Source: JAAXIE01 sp965204245 (GTDB lineage: Bacteria > Chloroflexota > Dehalococcoidia > Lucifugimonadales > JAAXIE01). From it: 64,000 nucleotides of DNA. A model generated the notes under the pieces. The model ran no database searches, was not told the origin of the DNA, and saw only the letters and a list, made by a program, of their open reading frames with translations. The DNA is taken from assembly GCA_965204245.1 (NCBI GenBank), contig CBDBED010000001.1:496001-560000 (forward strand). The letters run 5' to 3'. Positions within the stretch are counted from its first letter, which is position 1. Each line of letters starts with the position of its first letter. Shown here piece after piece: positions 47,201 through 56,259 of this stretch. A program made the position numbers and the translations under genes.

Positions 47201-48190
47201 CACGAAATCATGGAGGAGATACAGAAACGGGGCTACCCCATCTTCTCCATCGACTCCCTGCCCCACGATCCCGACATTCTTGAGCGCCTGTTTGGTGAGG
47301 AAATCCGGGACGGCGTTATTTCCGACGCCATGGAAATCAACGACGTGTGGAAGAACTGCTACAGCGAGAACTCCAGCCGCAAGGTCTGGGGAGCCAAGTA
47401 CGTGGCCCGTCACCCCAACCTAGTCGCTGTGGATCTCTCCAGCTTCAAGTGCGGGCACGACGCTCCCATCTACAGTGCCGTGGAGAGCATCATCGAGGCG
47501 TCGGGCACCCCCTTCTTCACCTTTCATGACATCGACGAGAACAAGCCATCCGGCTCCATCAAGATTCGCGTGGAGACCATCGACTACTTCCTTCAGCGCT
47601 ACCAGGACTACCTCCAGAAGCAGGTGCACGCCGAGGGCGAACTACAGCAGATGGTGGACGCCTACCGCGCCCACCTGGAGCGCCTCAACGAGAAGGCCAT
47701 CGGCAAGCTGGAAGCAGCCTCAACCATGTCCATCAGCGGAAACGACTCCCAGCGCGCCCGCCATAATGGCCGTGGTCACGAACTGGATGAACTGGGCATG
47801 CCCCATCACGGCGCCGACGTATGGCAGCCTATCAAGCTGGACCTCCGTGAGGCCGACGTCCTCAAAGTGGCCAAGGCCGGGAACGGCAACGGCCATGGCC
47901 TGCCGGACTCCAGCGCATACGACGGCATCCGTGCTGCTAACACCGCCAGCGACCCGGAGGACGACGAGTTCGCCAGTGCCTCCGCTAGCTGCAACTCCCC
48001 TGCCCAGGACCACATCAAGCGGGCCTTTGGTGCCCAAGATGGGGCCTGCTGTGGAGACGATCATGGCCACCAGCACGACAACGGTTTTCAGCAGGACCGT
48101 AGCGAACTGGTGCAGCTTGTCAACTTCAAGCTCAAGACCAACGGCAAATCGATAGATGCTGATGAGAAAGTGGAAGCCCACGCCGACTGA
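44253..48190 (+). CDS. Large double-domain acyl-CoA dehydratase activase (BcrA/BadF type), one frameshift
   Basis: About 1312 residues after joining two frames. Two BcrAD/BadFG ATPase domains are in tandem: the first with MIGLDVGSTTVKAVVMD, ELGGQDAKII and DKCAGGTGAVID; the second with FVGIDGGSTSTKGVLMD, DVGGQDIK and NTQCSAGNGYFLQ. A CNFCKNKC cluster, a DUF2229 region (KIGIPRVLNMYSTTPFFS) and a C-terminal HGD-like part follow. Such proteins use ATP to push a low-potential electron from a [4Fe-4S] cluster into 2-hydroxyacyl-CoA dehydratases or aryl-CoA reductases. The first frame ends at 45674 in a spurious tail; one C missing by 45641 (GTCCTCAAG) would join VIVLKNGKVKDF. Likely a sequence error. 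The tail is His-rich (DHGHQHD). Confidence 0.88.
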
Positions 48191-48246
48191 GGCCTGCTCT
48201 CAAGCCTAATTGCCCTGCCCATTAAGACCTTCAGGAGGAGACCACG

Positions 48247-49782
48247 ATGGCAAAGGTTTTGGACAAGGAAGAAATAGAAGCCAAAACACGGGCCTATGAA
48301 GAACAACTCCGTGAGGAGATGGGCCTTGGCAGCAAGCGGGTCGACCACTTCCAGAAACCCGTGGAGCGTCGCTGGACCAAGGACCAGAAGGACGGTACCA
48401 CCATCCTCTTCGGCGGCCTGACCCTCGTCCATGAAGAACTGGTGAAATACGCCATGGAGGGTCTGGGCTACAACCTGCGCATCCTCCCCTGCCCCGACAA
48501 CGATGCCCTCAGTGTGGGCAAGGAATACGGCAACCGCGGCCAGTGCAACCCCACCTACTACACTGTCGGCAACCTCGTGAAATACCTCAAGGACCTCGAA
48601 GAGGACGGCGAGACAGATATCGAGGACCGCTATGTGTTCGTCACCGCTGGTGCCTGTGGCCCCTGCCGCTTTGGCATGTACGAAGGCGAATACCGCAAGG
48701 CCCTGCGTGATGCGGGTTTCGAGAGGTTCCGCGTCCTCCTATTCCAGCAGACCGGCGGCTTGAAGCAGTCCGACGGACAGGAAGCCCTTGAGCTAAACGC
48801 CAAATTCGCCCTCAGCCTCGTCAAGGGCATCATGGTCGGCGACATGATCAACGACCTCGGCTACAAGATCCGCCCCTACGAGATAAACAAGGGCCAGACC
48901 GACGAGGTCATCCGTCAGGCCACAGAGCACATGGGCATAGTTCTGCGTGAGAAGAAGTCTGTCTTCCGCGGGCTCCGCAGGGTGCGCAAGATGTTCTCAG
49001 GTATCGAGGCCGACTATACCCGCGTCAAGCCCAAGGTCAAGATTACCGGCGAGTTCTGGGCCCAGACCACCGAGGGCGACGGAAATTACCACATGTTCCG
49101 CTGGCTGGAGTCCGAGGGCGCGGAAGTCCTGGTTGAGCCCATCGGCACATGGGTCGAGTACCTCATCTGGTCCGCCAAGCATACGTTCGAAGAGCGCGCC
49201 CAAGTCGACAAGAGCAAGAAGGACGTCGTCCGTAAGCTCACCCTCGGCCAAGTCGTCTTCCGTCAGTGGTACAACTTCTACCGCTGGGCCTTGGGATTCA
49301 AGACCGACACCCTTCCCAACCAGAAAAAGCTGGCCGAGTACGCCAAGGCCTACTACAACACCCACCTCAAGGGCGGTGAGGGCCACTTGGAGATCGGCAA
49401 GAATATCATGACCACTGCCGAGAAGCATGCTCAGATGGTCATCTCCCTCAAGCCCTTCGGCTGCATGCCCAGCACCATGAGTGACGGCGTGCAGAGCCGG
49501 GTGGTCGCCGACTACAAGGATGCTATCTACATCCCCATCGAGACCTCCGGCGATGGTGAGGTAAACGTCAAGAGCCGTGTGCAAATGAAACTCTATGAGG
49601 CCAAGATGAAGGCCCGCGAGGAAATGAAGGAGCTTCTCGACGAACACGGCGTGACCATCGAACAGGTCAAGGACTACGTGGACAGACACCCCAAGCACCG
49701 CCGTGCCATGCAGAAACTCTCGCACCACCACGGCGTCTCCACTGCTGCCAACTTTGTGGGTGCGGTCGCCTCCAGAGTATAG
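48247..49782 (+). CDS. Acyl-CoA dehydratase-like subunit, partner of the activase
   Basis: 511 residues, adjacent to the activase and preceded by AGGAGGAG. It carries conserved Cys motifs (PCPDNDALSVGKEYGNRGQC, AGACGPCRFGMYEGEY) and KPFGCMPSTMSDGVQ, like the 2-hydroxyglutaryl-CoA dehydratase D-component superfamily, which binds a [4Fe-4S] cluster. In many anaerobes this protein is fused to the double activase in one very long chain. Here the two are separate genes with 56 bases between. The actual substrate of these stand-alone systems has not been established, so I do not assign a pathway. It is transcribed with the activase. Confidence 0.85.
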   Translation: MAKVLDKEEIEAKTRAYEEQLREEMGLGSKRVDHFQKPVERRWTKDQKDGTTILFGGLTLVHEELVKYAMEGLGYNLRILPCPDNDALSVGKEYGNRGQCNPTYYTVGNLVKYLKDLEEDGETDIEDRYVFVTAGACGPCRFGMYEGEYRKALRDAGFERFRVLLFQQTGGLKQSDGQEALELNAKFALSLVKGIMVGDMINDLGYKIRPYEINKGQTDEVIRQATEHMGIVLREKKSVFRGLRRVRKMFSGIEADYTRVKPKVKITGEFWAQTTEGDGNYHMFRWLESEGAEVLVEPIGTWVEYLIWSAKHTFEERAQVDKSKKDVVRKLTLGQVVFRQWYNFYRWALGFKTDTLPNQKKLAEYAKAYYNTHLKGGEGHLEIGKNIMTTAEKHAQMVISLKPFGCMPSTMSDGVQSRVVADYKDAIYIPIETSGDGEVNVKSRVQMKLYEAKMKAREEMKELLDEHGVTIEQVKDYVDRHPKHRRAMQKLSHHHGVSTAANFVGAVASRV

Positions 49783-49815
49783 TTGAGAAGTGCATGCCCT
49801 GGGCGTGGACGCAGG

Positions 49816-49845
49816 TTGTGATACCTCGTACGCCTAGGGTATTAT
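49816..49845 (+). promoter_or_regulatory. Predicted promoter of the radical SAM gene
   Basis: TTGTGA (49816-49821) and TATTAT (49840-49845), 18 bases apart, lie 66 bases before the ATG at 49911. A small hairpin (CTGCC-GTTA-GGCAG) would be in the leader. This suggests the gene has its own transcript and not only read-through from the activase block. Confidence 0.5.
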
Positions 49846-49910
49846 GTTGGGCATTCTGCCGTTAGGCAGGATCGCCCGTCAGTCCTTCACCACCAAAGCA
49901 GGGGCCCCAC

Positions 49911-51437
49911 ATGAAGATAGAAAAGATCGCCTTCATAAGCGCCGAGCTCCCCTACTGGAACCTGGTGACCCATGCCGTTTTCCCCGAATACGGCATGCCC
50001 CTCATAGCGACCATCGTCCGCGACGCCGGCTACGACGTATGTGCCTTCGTTGAGCATATCGGGTCCATCAAGTGGGACAAGGTAATGGACGCCGACCTCG
50101 TCTGCTTCCACGCCTTCAGCTCCACCATGCCCAAGACCATTGAGTACATCAACAAGGTCAGGGAAAAGCGCCCCGAAATGCCCATCGTCATCGGAGGCAC
50201 CCACGGCTCGGTGATGCCCGAGGACACCCTCCAGTATTGCGACGCGGTGGTGCGTCAGGAGGGGGATGAGACCCTGCTGGAACTGCTGGACCGCTGGAAG
50301 AACGATGAAAGTTTGGACGGCGTTCTCGGCGTCTCCTATTGGGAGGGCGGACGCAGTCACCACAACCCCAACCGCCCCTTCACCCAGGAATTCGAGACCA
50401 TACCCGACCTCGAACTCATTTCCGGCTACATGGACTGGCCTTGGTGGAAGCTGATCTGGAAGAAGAAGATGCGGTGGCAAATCCTCCAGACCACTAGGGG
50501 ATGCCCCTACGACTGCTCCTTCTGCATCGCTCCCCGCGAATTGGGACGGGGCTACCGCATGCGGTCCATCGATAGCGTCATCGACGACATCAAGTACCAG
50601 CAGAAGCTGGTGGGCACCAAGTACTTCTTTGTCGTGGACAACCACTTCACCGTGCGCCGTGACCGCACCAAGGAACTGTTGCAGCGCATTATCGACGAGA
50701 AAATCAAGTGGTTCGGTATCTGCTTCAGCCGCTTGGAGGTGGCCCGGGATGAGGAGATTCTAGCTCTCCTCAAGAAGGCCCAAGTGAACACCCTATACAT
50801 TGGCCTTGAGTCCTTCGATGACCGTGTGCTCAAGCTCCTCAATAAGGTGCAGACCAACAATAGCATCACCAACTCCCTGAAGACCATCAAGTCTCACGGC
50901 CTGCGAGTGTTAGGCTCCTTCGTCATGGGCTCTGACGAGGACACGGTGGAGACCATCCGAAAGACCATCGACGGGGCCATAAAAAACAATGTGGACTACG
51001 TGGCTCTCTTCCCACTCAGCGGCTATCCCGAATACAACGCACCCACCATCCCTCTGAATCGGTTCCTGCTGCCCACTTGGGACAGACTCGATGGCACCTT
51101 CGTCATCTTCCTGCCCAAGAATATGAAGCCCAGCACCCTTCAGCGGGAGATAAACCGGGCCAATAAGACCTTCTACAGCCCCAAGCAGATCCTCCGCCCC
51201 CTTCTGCGTCGTGACCCCAAGCTGACCCTCAAGCGCATCGCCTATGCCTACTGGGTCTGGGAGATGAGGCGAAGTACTCGCAAATGGATCAAATACCTAG
51301 AGTCCGTGGAAGGTCGCTACTACGACGAGAATGAGCGCCTCATCGAAGACCGTCTGGGCGAAGAGGGCATCCACCCTGCCAAGTACCCCGGCTCCTCCCG
51401 CGCAGCAGGCTTGGAGACGGCGGCTATCGGCCATTAG
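49911..51437 (+). CDS. Radical SAM protein with N-terminal B12-binding-like domain
   Basis: 508 residues. The first ~140 form a B12-binding-like Rossmann region (HAVFPEYGMPLIATIVRDAG; VIGGTHGSVMPEDTL), without the DxHxxG motif that holds cobalamin. The radical SAM core follows, with Cys198, Cys202 and Cys205 in RGCPYDCSFC, then the barrel strands IGLESFDD and VLGSFVMG. The C terminus is basic. This is the BchE/HpnP/MiaB-neighbour layout of many methyltransferases and cyclases. The reaction is unknown. Downstream of the activase block it could belong to the same radical chemistry or be independent. Start ATG at 49911 has only a weak ribosome site. Confidence 0.88.
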   Translation: MKIEKIAFISAELPYWNLVTHAVFPEYGMPLIATIVRDAGYDVCAFVEHIGSIKWDKVMDADLVCFHAFSSTMPKTIEYINKVREKRPEMPIVIGGTHGSVMPEDTLQYCDAVVRQEGDETLLELLDRWKNDESLDGVLGVSYWEGGRSHHNPNRPFTQEFETIPDLELISGYMDWPWWKLIWKKKMRWQILQTTRGCPYDCSFCIAPRELGRGYRMRSIDSVIDDIKYQQKLVGTKYFFVVDNHFTVRRDRTKELLQRIIDEKIKWFGICFSRLEVARDEEILALLKKAQVNTLYIGLESFDDRVLKLLNKVQTNNSITNSLKTIKSHGLRVLGSFVMGSDEDTVETIRKTIDGAIKNNVDYVALFPLSGYPEYNAPTIPLNRFLLPTWDRLDGTFVIFLPKNMKPSTLQREINRANKTFYSPKQILRPLLRRDPKLTLKRIAYAYWVWEMRRSTRKWIKYLESVEGRYYDENERLIEDRLGEEGIHPAKYPGSSRAAGLETAAIGH

Positions 51438-51507
51438 TCCGGTTCCTTCCGGTTGCCCTGAGTGAAGTACGTCCCGTTCACCGCCTCGGTCGCCGCACCT
51501 CCACCCA

Positions 51508-51645
51508 TGGCTGGCCACCCCTGAACGCGTCCACCAAGCCATCCAGGAAGCGAGGGCTCGGGGCGAATTCATCGACCGAGAAACCTGTGCCGTCATTTAC
51601 GCAGGCGAGAACCCAGAGACTACCCTCATGACACCCACCTCTTGA
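51508..51645 (+). pseudogene. Possible short gene fragment
   Basis: A 45-codon open stretch ending with TGA at 51645 reads WLATPERVHQAIQEARARGE and then FIDRETCAVIYAGENPET, which looks like protein more than chance. It has no start codon in frame and no ribosome site, and no family was recognised. It may be the 3' remnant of a lost gene at the left of the repeat-rich spacer. Confidence 0.2.
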
Positions 51646-51767
51646 CACACGCCACACATTAGTTCTATTATCCATCGCACAGAGCGAGTTGGGCACCAGA
51701 CTCTCAGGCTTCTGTTGCCTCTCCTTTCGGCCCTGAAAATCGCTCTCCAGATTCGAATGACGCAAAG

Positions 51768-52121
51768 ATGCGGCCAAGCTCGGCAAGCTGAATCAGATAC
51801 GGACGTGCGGCCAATGAGACCACTTCCAGATACGAAAAACCGCTCCTCAGCTACGAAATTGGCCGCATTTAGCTACAAAAGTGGCCGCGCTTCAGTTGAG
51901 AATCTCTCCACGCTCACCTATGCGGATCACCCCAAATGCGGCCACGCCCGGCAAGCTGACTCAGATACGACCACGCGGCCAATCAGCCCGCTTCCCGGCG
52001 GAAGGAAATGCTTGTCAGCTACGAATATGACCCCAAACAAGAACGCGAATGATGCAAAATGCGGCCACCCTCGGCAAGCTGGCTCAGATACGGGCATGCG
52101 GCCAGCGAGACCACTTCCTCG
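51768..52121. repeat. Dispersed GCGGCC-type intergenic repeats
   Basis: The spacer 51438-52260 has no clear gene. Three ~62-base copies start at 51768, 51936 and 52059, with the pattern ATGCGGCCA, CGGCAAGCTG, CTCAGATACG and a second GCGGCCAATGAGACC-type core. Spacing is uneven (168 and 123). Interspersed AGCTACGAAA-TTGGCCGC blocks are inverted copies (GCGGCCAAT 51808-51816 with ATTGGCCGC 51858-51866), so stem-loops are possible. The core GCGGCCAATGAGACC also appears in the 20.4-20.7 kb tandem array, so both spacers carry one repeat family. Confidence 0.75.
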
Positions 52122-52260
52122 GCTACCGCAGCACCCCCCTTGCTCGCCTGTATAATGGGAAACTGTCAGATCGACACTGTGGCTACCTGACAATTGGCCC
52201 GACCCGTCAATAAACAAGCCCCAAAAGAACAAGCCCCAACAGAGTAAAGGAGGAGTCCCC

Positions 52261-52647
52261 ATGGAGTTCGTCTGCAACCACCTGCACTTCCGGAGCGAAG
52301 ACCCCGACGCGGCTGCCAAGTTCTACTGTGACAACTTCGGCGCGACCATCGCCTCGGTGAATCCCCTCTCCACCACCAAGTCCATCCGCTTGGAACTCAA
52401 CGGCCAGCCCCTCATGACCATCTCCGGTAGGGCTGAGGGCGAGAACCCCGTCCCCGGTTCCACCGAGCCCCGTTACGGCCTTGACCACTGTGGCTTCACT
52501 GTCGACGACCTCGACACAGCCGCCGCCGAGATGAAAGCCCGTGGCGTCAAGTTCATCTGTGACCCTTGGACCATGCCGTCAGGCGGTCGCGTGGCCTTCA
52601 TCGAAGCCCCCGACAAGGTCAGCATCGAGCTGATTCAAAAGCGGTAG
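52261..52647 (+). CDS. VOC family (glyoxalase-like) protein
   Basis: 128 residues of the VOC fold: FVCNHLHFRSEDPDAAAKFY, the middle His in YGLDHCGFTVDDLD, and IEAPDKVSIELIQ at the end. The His and Glu typical of metal-binding VOC enzymes are in place (NHLHF, DHCGF, IELIQ), which fits a lactoylglutathione-lyase or methylmalonyl-CoA-epimerase-like layout. Substrate unknown. ATG follows AAAGGAGGAG. A TATAAT at 52151-52156 in the repeat spacer is a likely -10. It is followed by the arsM-like gene after 36 bases, and arsenic genes often travel with VOC proteins (ArsI), but the Cys pair of ArsI was not seen. Confidence 0.85.
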   Translation: MEFVCNHLHFRSEDPDAAAKFYCDNFGATIASVNPLSTTKSIRLELNGQPLMTISGRAEGENPVPGSTEPRYGLDHCGFTVDDLDTAAAEMKARGVKFICDPWTMPSGGRVAFIEAPDKVSIELIQKR

Positions 52648-52683
52648 CCCGCCTATAATTTACCTTGGCTAAGGGAGTGCCCA

Positions 52684-53512
52684 GTGAGCAGTGATCAGAA
52701 CGCAATCAAATTAACGGTACGCGACTACTACGCTGGGCGCGCCCTACAGGCCGACGACCTAGCGGGGAATGCCTGTTGCGACCCCGCTGACCGCGCCATT
52801 TCCGGAGGCAACTACGACCCCGAGGACCTGCGCTGGCTGCCCGATGACGCCCAAGTCTTCAGCTTGGGCTGTGGCAATCCCACCGCTTTGGCCGAGTTGC
52901 AGCCCGGTGAGACCGTGCTGGACTTCGGCAGCGGGGCTGGGCTGGACGTGCTGCTGTCAGCGCGTCGCGTTGCCCCCAACGGCATCGCTTACGGCTTGGA
53001 CATGACCGATGAGATGCTGGTCGTGGCTCGCGCCAACCAAGAAAAATCAGGCGTGACCAACGCCCGCTTCCTGAAGGGGGAAATGGAGAACGTCCCCCTT
53101 CCCCGATGCCTCGGTGGATGTTATTATCAGCAACTGTGTAGTAAACCTCTCGCCCGACAAGAACCGCGTTCTGAGTGAAGCCTTCCGCGTCCTCAAACCG
53201 GGCGGTCGCATCGCCATCTCCGACATAGTCGTACGCGGAGAAATACCCGACTCCCTCCAGAGTGACCTCGAAGCATGGTCCGGCTGTATCGCTGGTGCCC
53301 TCAGCGACGCCGACTACACTGCCAAGCTCCACAACGCCGGCTTCAACGGCATCGACATCGAGACCACCCGCAGCTATTCACTGGAGAGCTTGTGCGGTGC
53401 TGAGGACAACTCGGGATACTGGAAGAGCCTGTCCCATCTGTCGAGGCAGGAGCAGGAAGAAATTATTTCCCGCTTCACCAGCAGCTTCGTACGGGCGAAG
53501 AAGCCGGGCTAG
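52684..53512 (+). CDS. arsM: Arsenite S-adenosylmethionine methyltransferase-like protein, frameshifted
   Basis: About 275 residues after repair. The GTG start follows GGGAG. The SAM motif VLDFGSGAGLDVLL, the N-terminal Cys pair GNACCDPADRAISGG, and the later Cys in IISNCVVNLSPDK and WSGCIAGAL match ArsM, which methylates As(III) on conserved cysteines. The first frame derails at 53101 into PRCLGGCYYQQL. The second runs from about 53105 to 53512. Dropping one C from the run at 53101-53104 gives VPLPDASVDVIISN, a normal reading. A probable sequence error. Some relatives with the same signature act on other substrates. A TATAAT lies at 52654-52659. Confidence 0.82.
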
Positions 53513-53549
53513 GAACCCTCACGGTTCATCGACGTTAGAATGCCTCAAC

Positions 53550-53942
53550 ATGGGATCTGATCCACCAAGGACAGGACGGTTTCTACTTCTGCTGTTTCTC
53601 CTGTTGCTGCCTTGCCTGGGAGTTGTCTGCTGGAACGAGATAGTCGAGAATACAGATGACACGGCCTTAGGGACGATAGCTGCCATCGGCCGAACGATGG
53701 GGCAGTTTGTCATAGCAATGACCGCTGTGACGGTATTCATCGTGGATGGAGTGCCCATGTTAGCCGAATTTTTTCTGCGGAGACAGCGAGAAGAGGGACG
53801 TCAAGAAGGACGTCAGGAGGGGAGAGAGGAGCGCGACCGTGAGTGGCGGGAATTTTGGGACGCGCTTCAGTCGGAGCTGGAGCGGAAGGGCATTGACGTT
53901 GAATTGCCTCCGCCACCATCTTCCGGGCAGGACAGACGCTAG
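53550..53942 (+). CDS. Small membrane protein with charged coiled-coil tail
   Basis: 130 residues. Two hydrophobic segments (FLLLLFLLLLPCLGVVCW and MGQFVIAMTAVTVFIVDGV) precede a strongly charged tail with a short repeat, EGRQEGRQEGRE, ending in a Pro-rich PPPPSSG. This suggests a membrane anchor with a cytoplasmic helical tail. No family was recognised. The ATG at 53550 is in frame with a longer open frame that overlaps arsM in another reading; the hydrophobic start favours the ATG. Function unknown. Confidence 0.55.
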   Translation: MGSDPPRTGRFLLLLFLLLLPCLGVVCWNEIVENTDDTALGTIAAIGRTMGQFVIAMTAVTVFIVDGVPMLAEFFLRRQREEGRQEGRQEGREERDREWREFWDALQSELERKGIDVELPPPPSSGQDRR

Positions 53943-53978
53943 CAACTCATCCTTGGTTTCAAAACGCCCTGTCTCATC

Positions 53979-54968
53979 GTGACCCTTTCCCTGTCCGTCC
54001 TCGGCTGTGGTAACTACGCTGCCACCTTCGCCCGCCAACTGCGTGACCTCAACGACTCATCAGTGGAGATCTACTTCGCCAGTCGTGACCTACGCAGGGC
54101 GCAGGCGTATTCCCGTCGTTACGGCGGCCACGGTGCGTTCGGTAGCTACGAAGAGGCTGTCGCCGATCCGCGCATCGACGCCTGTTATGTATGCACACCG
54201 CATCACCTGCACTTGGAACACGCGCTACTGGCTATATCCCATCGAAAGCATGTGTTGGTAGAGAAGCCTATCGCCCGTACCGTCGAGGAGGCCAAGCGCA
54301 TGATTGACGCGGCCGAATCATCCGGAGTCACGCTCATGGTAGCTGAGAACGCCCGCTTCCTACCGGTGGTGCGCCACTGCAGGCAACTCATCGACGATGG
54401 ACTGTTGGGGGACTTGCGTTTTGCTCAATTCCAACAGGAAGGCCCCTTCAGGCCCGGGGGCTGGCGGGCATCCGCTGATATGATGGGCGGTGGGCTGCTC
54501 ATCGATGGAGGGATTCACCTAGTGGATTTAATGGTACATTTGGCGGGCCTACCCGTCGAGGTATATGGCACCCGGCTGCCCCACGCCATGGAAGGCATGG
54601 AAGGTGAGGACGGTATCGCCGTGACGGCGCCACTCCACGGAGGAGGTCTGGCCTTCGTCAACTATAGCTGGGCTGCTACGCAGCGTATTCCAACGGCTTG
54701 GGTGTCCCTATCGGGCAGCCGGGGCAAAATCAGTTTCCAGCTTGGGGGGCAGACCATCACCTTGGAGACCACCACGGGCAGGCACAGGTGGTGTTTCCCG
54801 GAAGACCGTCTGGGCATACGGGCCACGGTCAACGAATTCCGCGATGCGATTGACCAGGGCCGGGTGCCCGTGATGTCCCCACGGGAAGCGTTATACGACT
54901 TGGAACTGGTGCTCGCGGCCTACCGGTCTGCGGACACTGGAGAGCCAGTGCGGATGGTAGGCGGTTGA
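53979..54968 (+). CDS. Gfo/Idh/MocA family oxidoreductase
   Basis: 329 residues. The N-terminal NAD(P)-binding Rossmann domain starts LSVLGCGNYAATFARQL. The catalytic EKP motif appears as VLVEKPIA, and the substrate domain has GGGLLIDGGIHLVDLM with the conserved His. The family oxidises or reduces sugar, inositol or dihydrodiol hydroxyls. The start is GTG at 53979, with no strong ribosome site. A luciferase-like monooxygenase gene follows after 66 bases and may share its transcript. Substrate unknown. Confidence 0.88.
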   Translation: MTLSLSVLGCGNYAATFARQLRDLNDSSVEIYFASRDLRRAQAYSRRYGGHGAFGSYEEAVADPRIDACYVCTPHHLHLEHALLAISHRKHVLVEKPIARTVEEAKRMIDAAESSGVTLMVAENARFLPVVRHCRQLIDDGLLGDLRFAQFQQEGPFRPGGWRASADMMGGGLLIDGGIHLVDLMVHLAGLPVEVYGTRLPHAMEGMEGEDGIAVTAPLHGGGLAFVNYSWAATQRIPTAWVSLSGSRGKISFQLGGQTITLETTTGRHRWCFPEDRLGIRATVNEFRDAIDQGRVPVMSPREALYDLELVLAAYRSADTGEPVRMVGG

Positions 54969-55034
54969 CATGCCCGCGAGCATAGCGAACAATCGCCACA
55001 ATCAGCCACAGCCCATTGGGGGTGGAGGATATGA

Positions 55035-56228
55035 ATGCAGATTTTCGGCTTTGATTTCCTAGCGTACCCTGAACAACTCGACCACCTGAAGAAGGATGGC
55101 GAGCTTCCCTATCCGCTGGCCAAGGAGCACTTCAAGCCTGATCTCGCCGTGCGGAACTACGAGGAGCACCTTCAAGCTTGGTGCCTCATGGAGGAACTCG
55201 GCTTCGACGGGGTGGGTTTCAACGAGCACCACACCTCGCCTTATGGCTTGATGACCTCGCCCAACGTTATGGCTGCTGCGGCGTCTCAGCGCCTGAAGCG
55301 CATGAAGATGCTCATCTACGGCAACCTGCTACCCATCCACGAGCCCCTGCGCCTTGCCGAGGAGCTTTCCATGCTGGACTGCCTCAGCAATGGCCGTCTG
55401 ATTTCCGGCTTTGCCCGAGGCATCCCCCGCGAATATCTCGCCTACAACGTGAGCATGTCCGAGTCCCGCGCCCGCTTCGAGGAGGCCTATAAGATCATCA
55501 AGAGGGCGTGGACGGAGGAGGTCTTCTCCTACGAGGGGGATTTCTGGAGCTACAGCGATGTGGCAATCTGGCCCCGCCCCGTGCAGCAACCCCATCCGCC
55601 TGTATGGATCCCGGTAAGCGCCAGCCAAGAGACGTTGGACTGGGCCGGACGGGAGAACGTACCAATATCACCCGGAGCATTGGGTACCCTAGCGGGACGA
55701 CAGGATATGGTGCGCTACTACGGGCGGCAGCTTGCGGAGAACGGACACACGCTTACTCCCGAGCACGTCATCGGCACGGCTAACGTCTTCGTATCTGATA
55801 CGAGGGAGCAGGCTCTGGCAGAGGCAGGGCCGTACATGGTGTATTTCTACCGCACACTCTTCGGCCACGGGAACCAAGCCAACGTGGAACGTCAGCGGGC
55901 CACTGGGTACCGGAGCGAACGGAACTTGGAGTGGCTAAGCCCGGAAAACCGGGAGGACTTCCTCAACAGTATTCAGACCTTCCGGGCAGCCACCATGGAT
56001 AGCATCCAGCACCAAGACCGTCTCTGCTTTGGCCATCCGGACGAGGTCCGAGACTCAATCATCGAGTTGGCCGAGAGCCTCGGCACCAATGTGCTAATGC
56101 TCCATTTCAACCGGGGGTCCATGCCCCACTCCATGTTCATGAACCAGATCGAGCTTTTCGGGCGAGAGGTGCTTCCTGCTCTGCATGAACATCAAGTGAC
56201 CGAAGCTCTGTCGTCCCCATCGCGTTGA
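55035..56228 (+). CDS. LLM class flavin-dependent oxidoreductase
   Basis: 397 residues, luciferase-like monooxygenase. It begins FGFDFLAYPEQ, with LMEELGFDGVGFNEHH, the sheet FARGIPREYLAYN, and the end LGTNVLMLHFNRGSM. Such enzymes use reduced FMN or F420 to oxidise substrates such as alkanes, amines, nitriles or sulfonates. A supplier of FMNH2 could be the flavin reductase at 12919, but that is 42 kb away and inference. The ATG at 55035 has GGTGGAGG six bases before it. Followed by the arrestin-like gene. Confidence 0.88.
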   Translation: MQIFGFDFLAYPEQLDHLKKDGELPYPLAKEHFKPDLAVRNYEEHLQAWCLMEELGFDGVGFNEHHTSPYGLMTSPNVMAAAASQRLKRMKMLIYGNLLPIHEPLRLAEELSMLDCLSNGRLISGFARGIPREYLAYNVSMSESRARFEEAYKIIKRAWTEEVFSYEGDFWSYSDVAIWPRPVQQPHPPVWIPVSASQETLDWAGRENVPISPGALGTLAGRQDMVRYYGRQLAENGHTLTPEHVIGTANVFVSDTREQALAEAGPYMVYFYRTLFGHGNQANVERQRATGYRSERNLEWLSPENREDFLNSIQTFRAATMDSIQHQDRLCFGHPDEVRDSIIELAESLGTNVLMLHFNRGSMPHSMFMNQIELFGREVLPALHEHQVTEALSSPSR

Positions 56229-56259
56229 GGCGTTCGACCAGCAGGGAGATGGCATCGTC

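Noticed and set aside
45956..47413. 485-codon minus-strand frame
   Set aside because: Antisense shadow of the activase gene; no recognisable domains.
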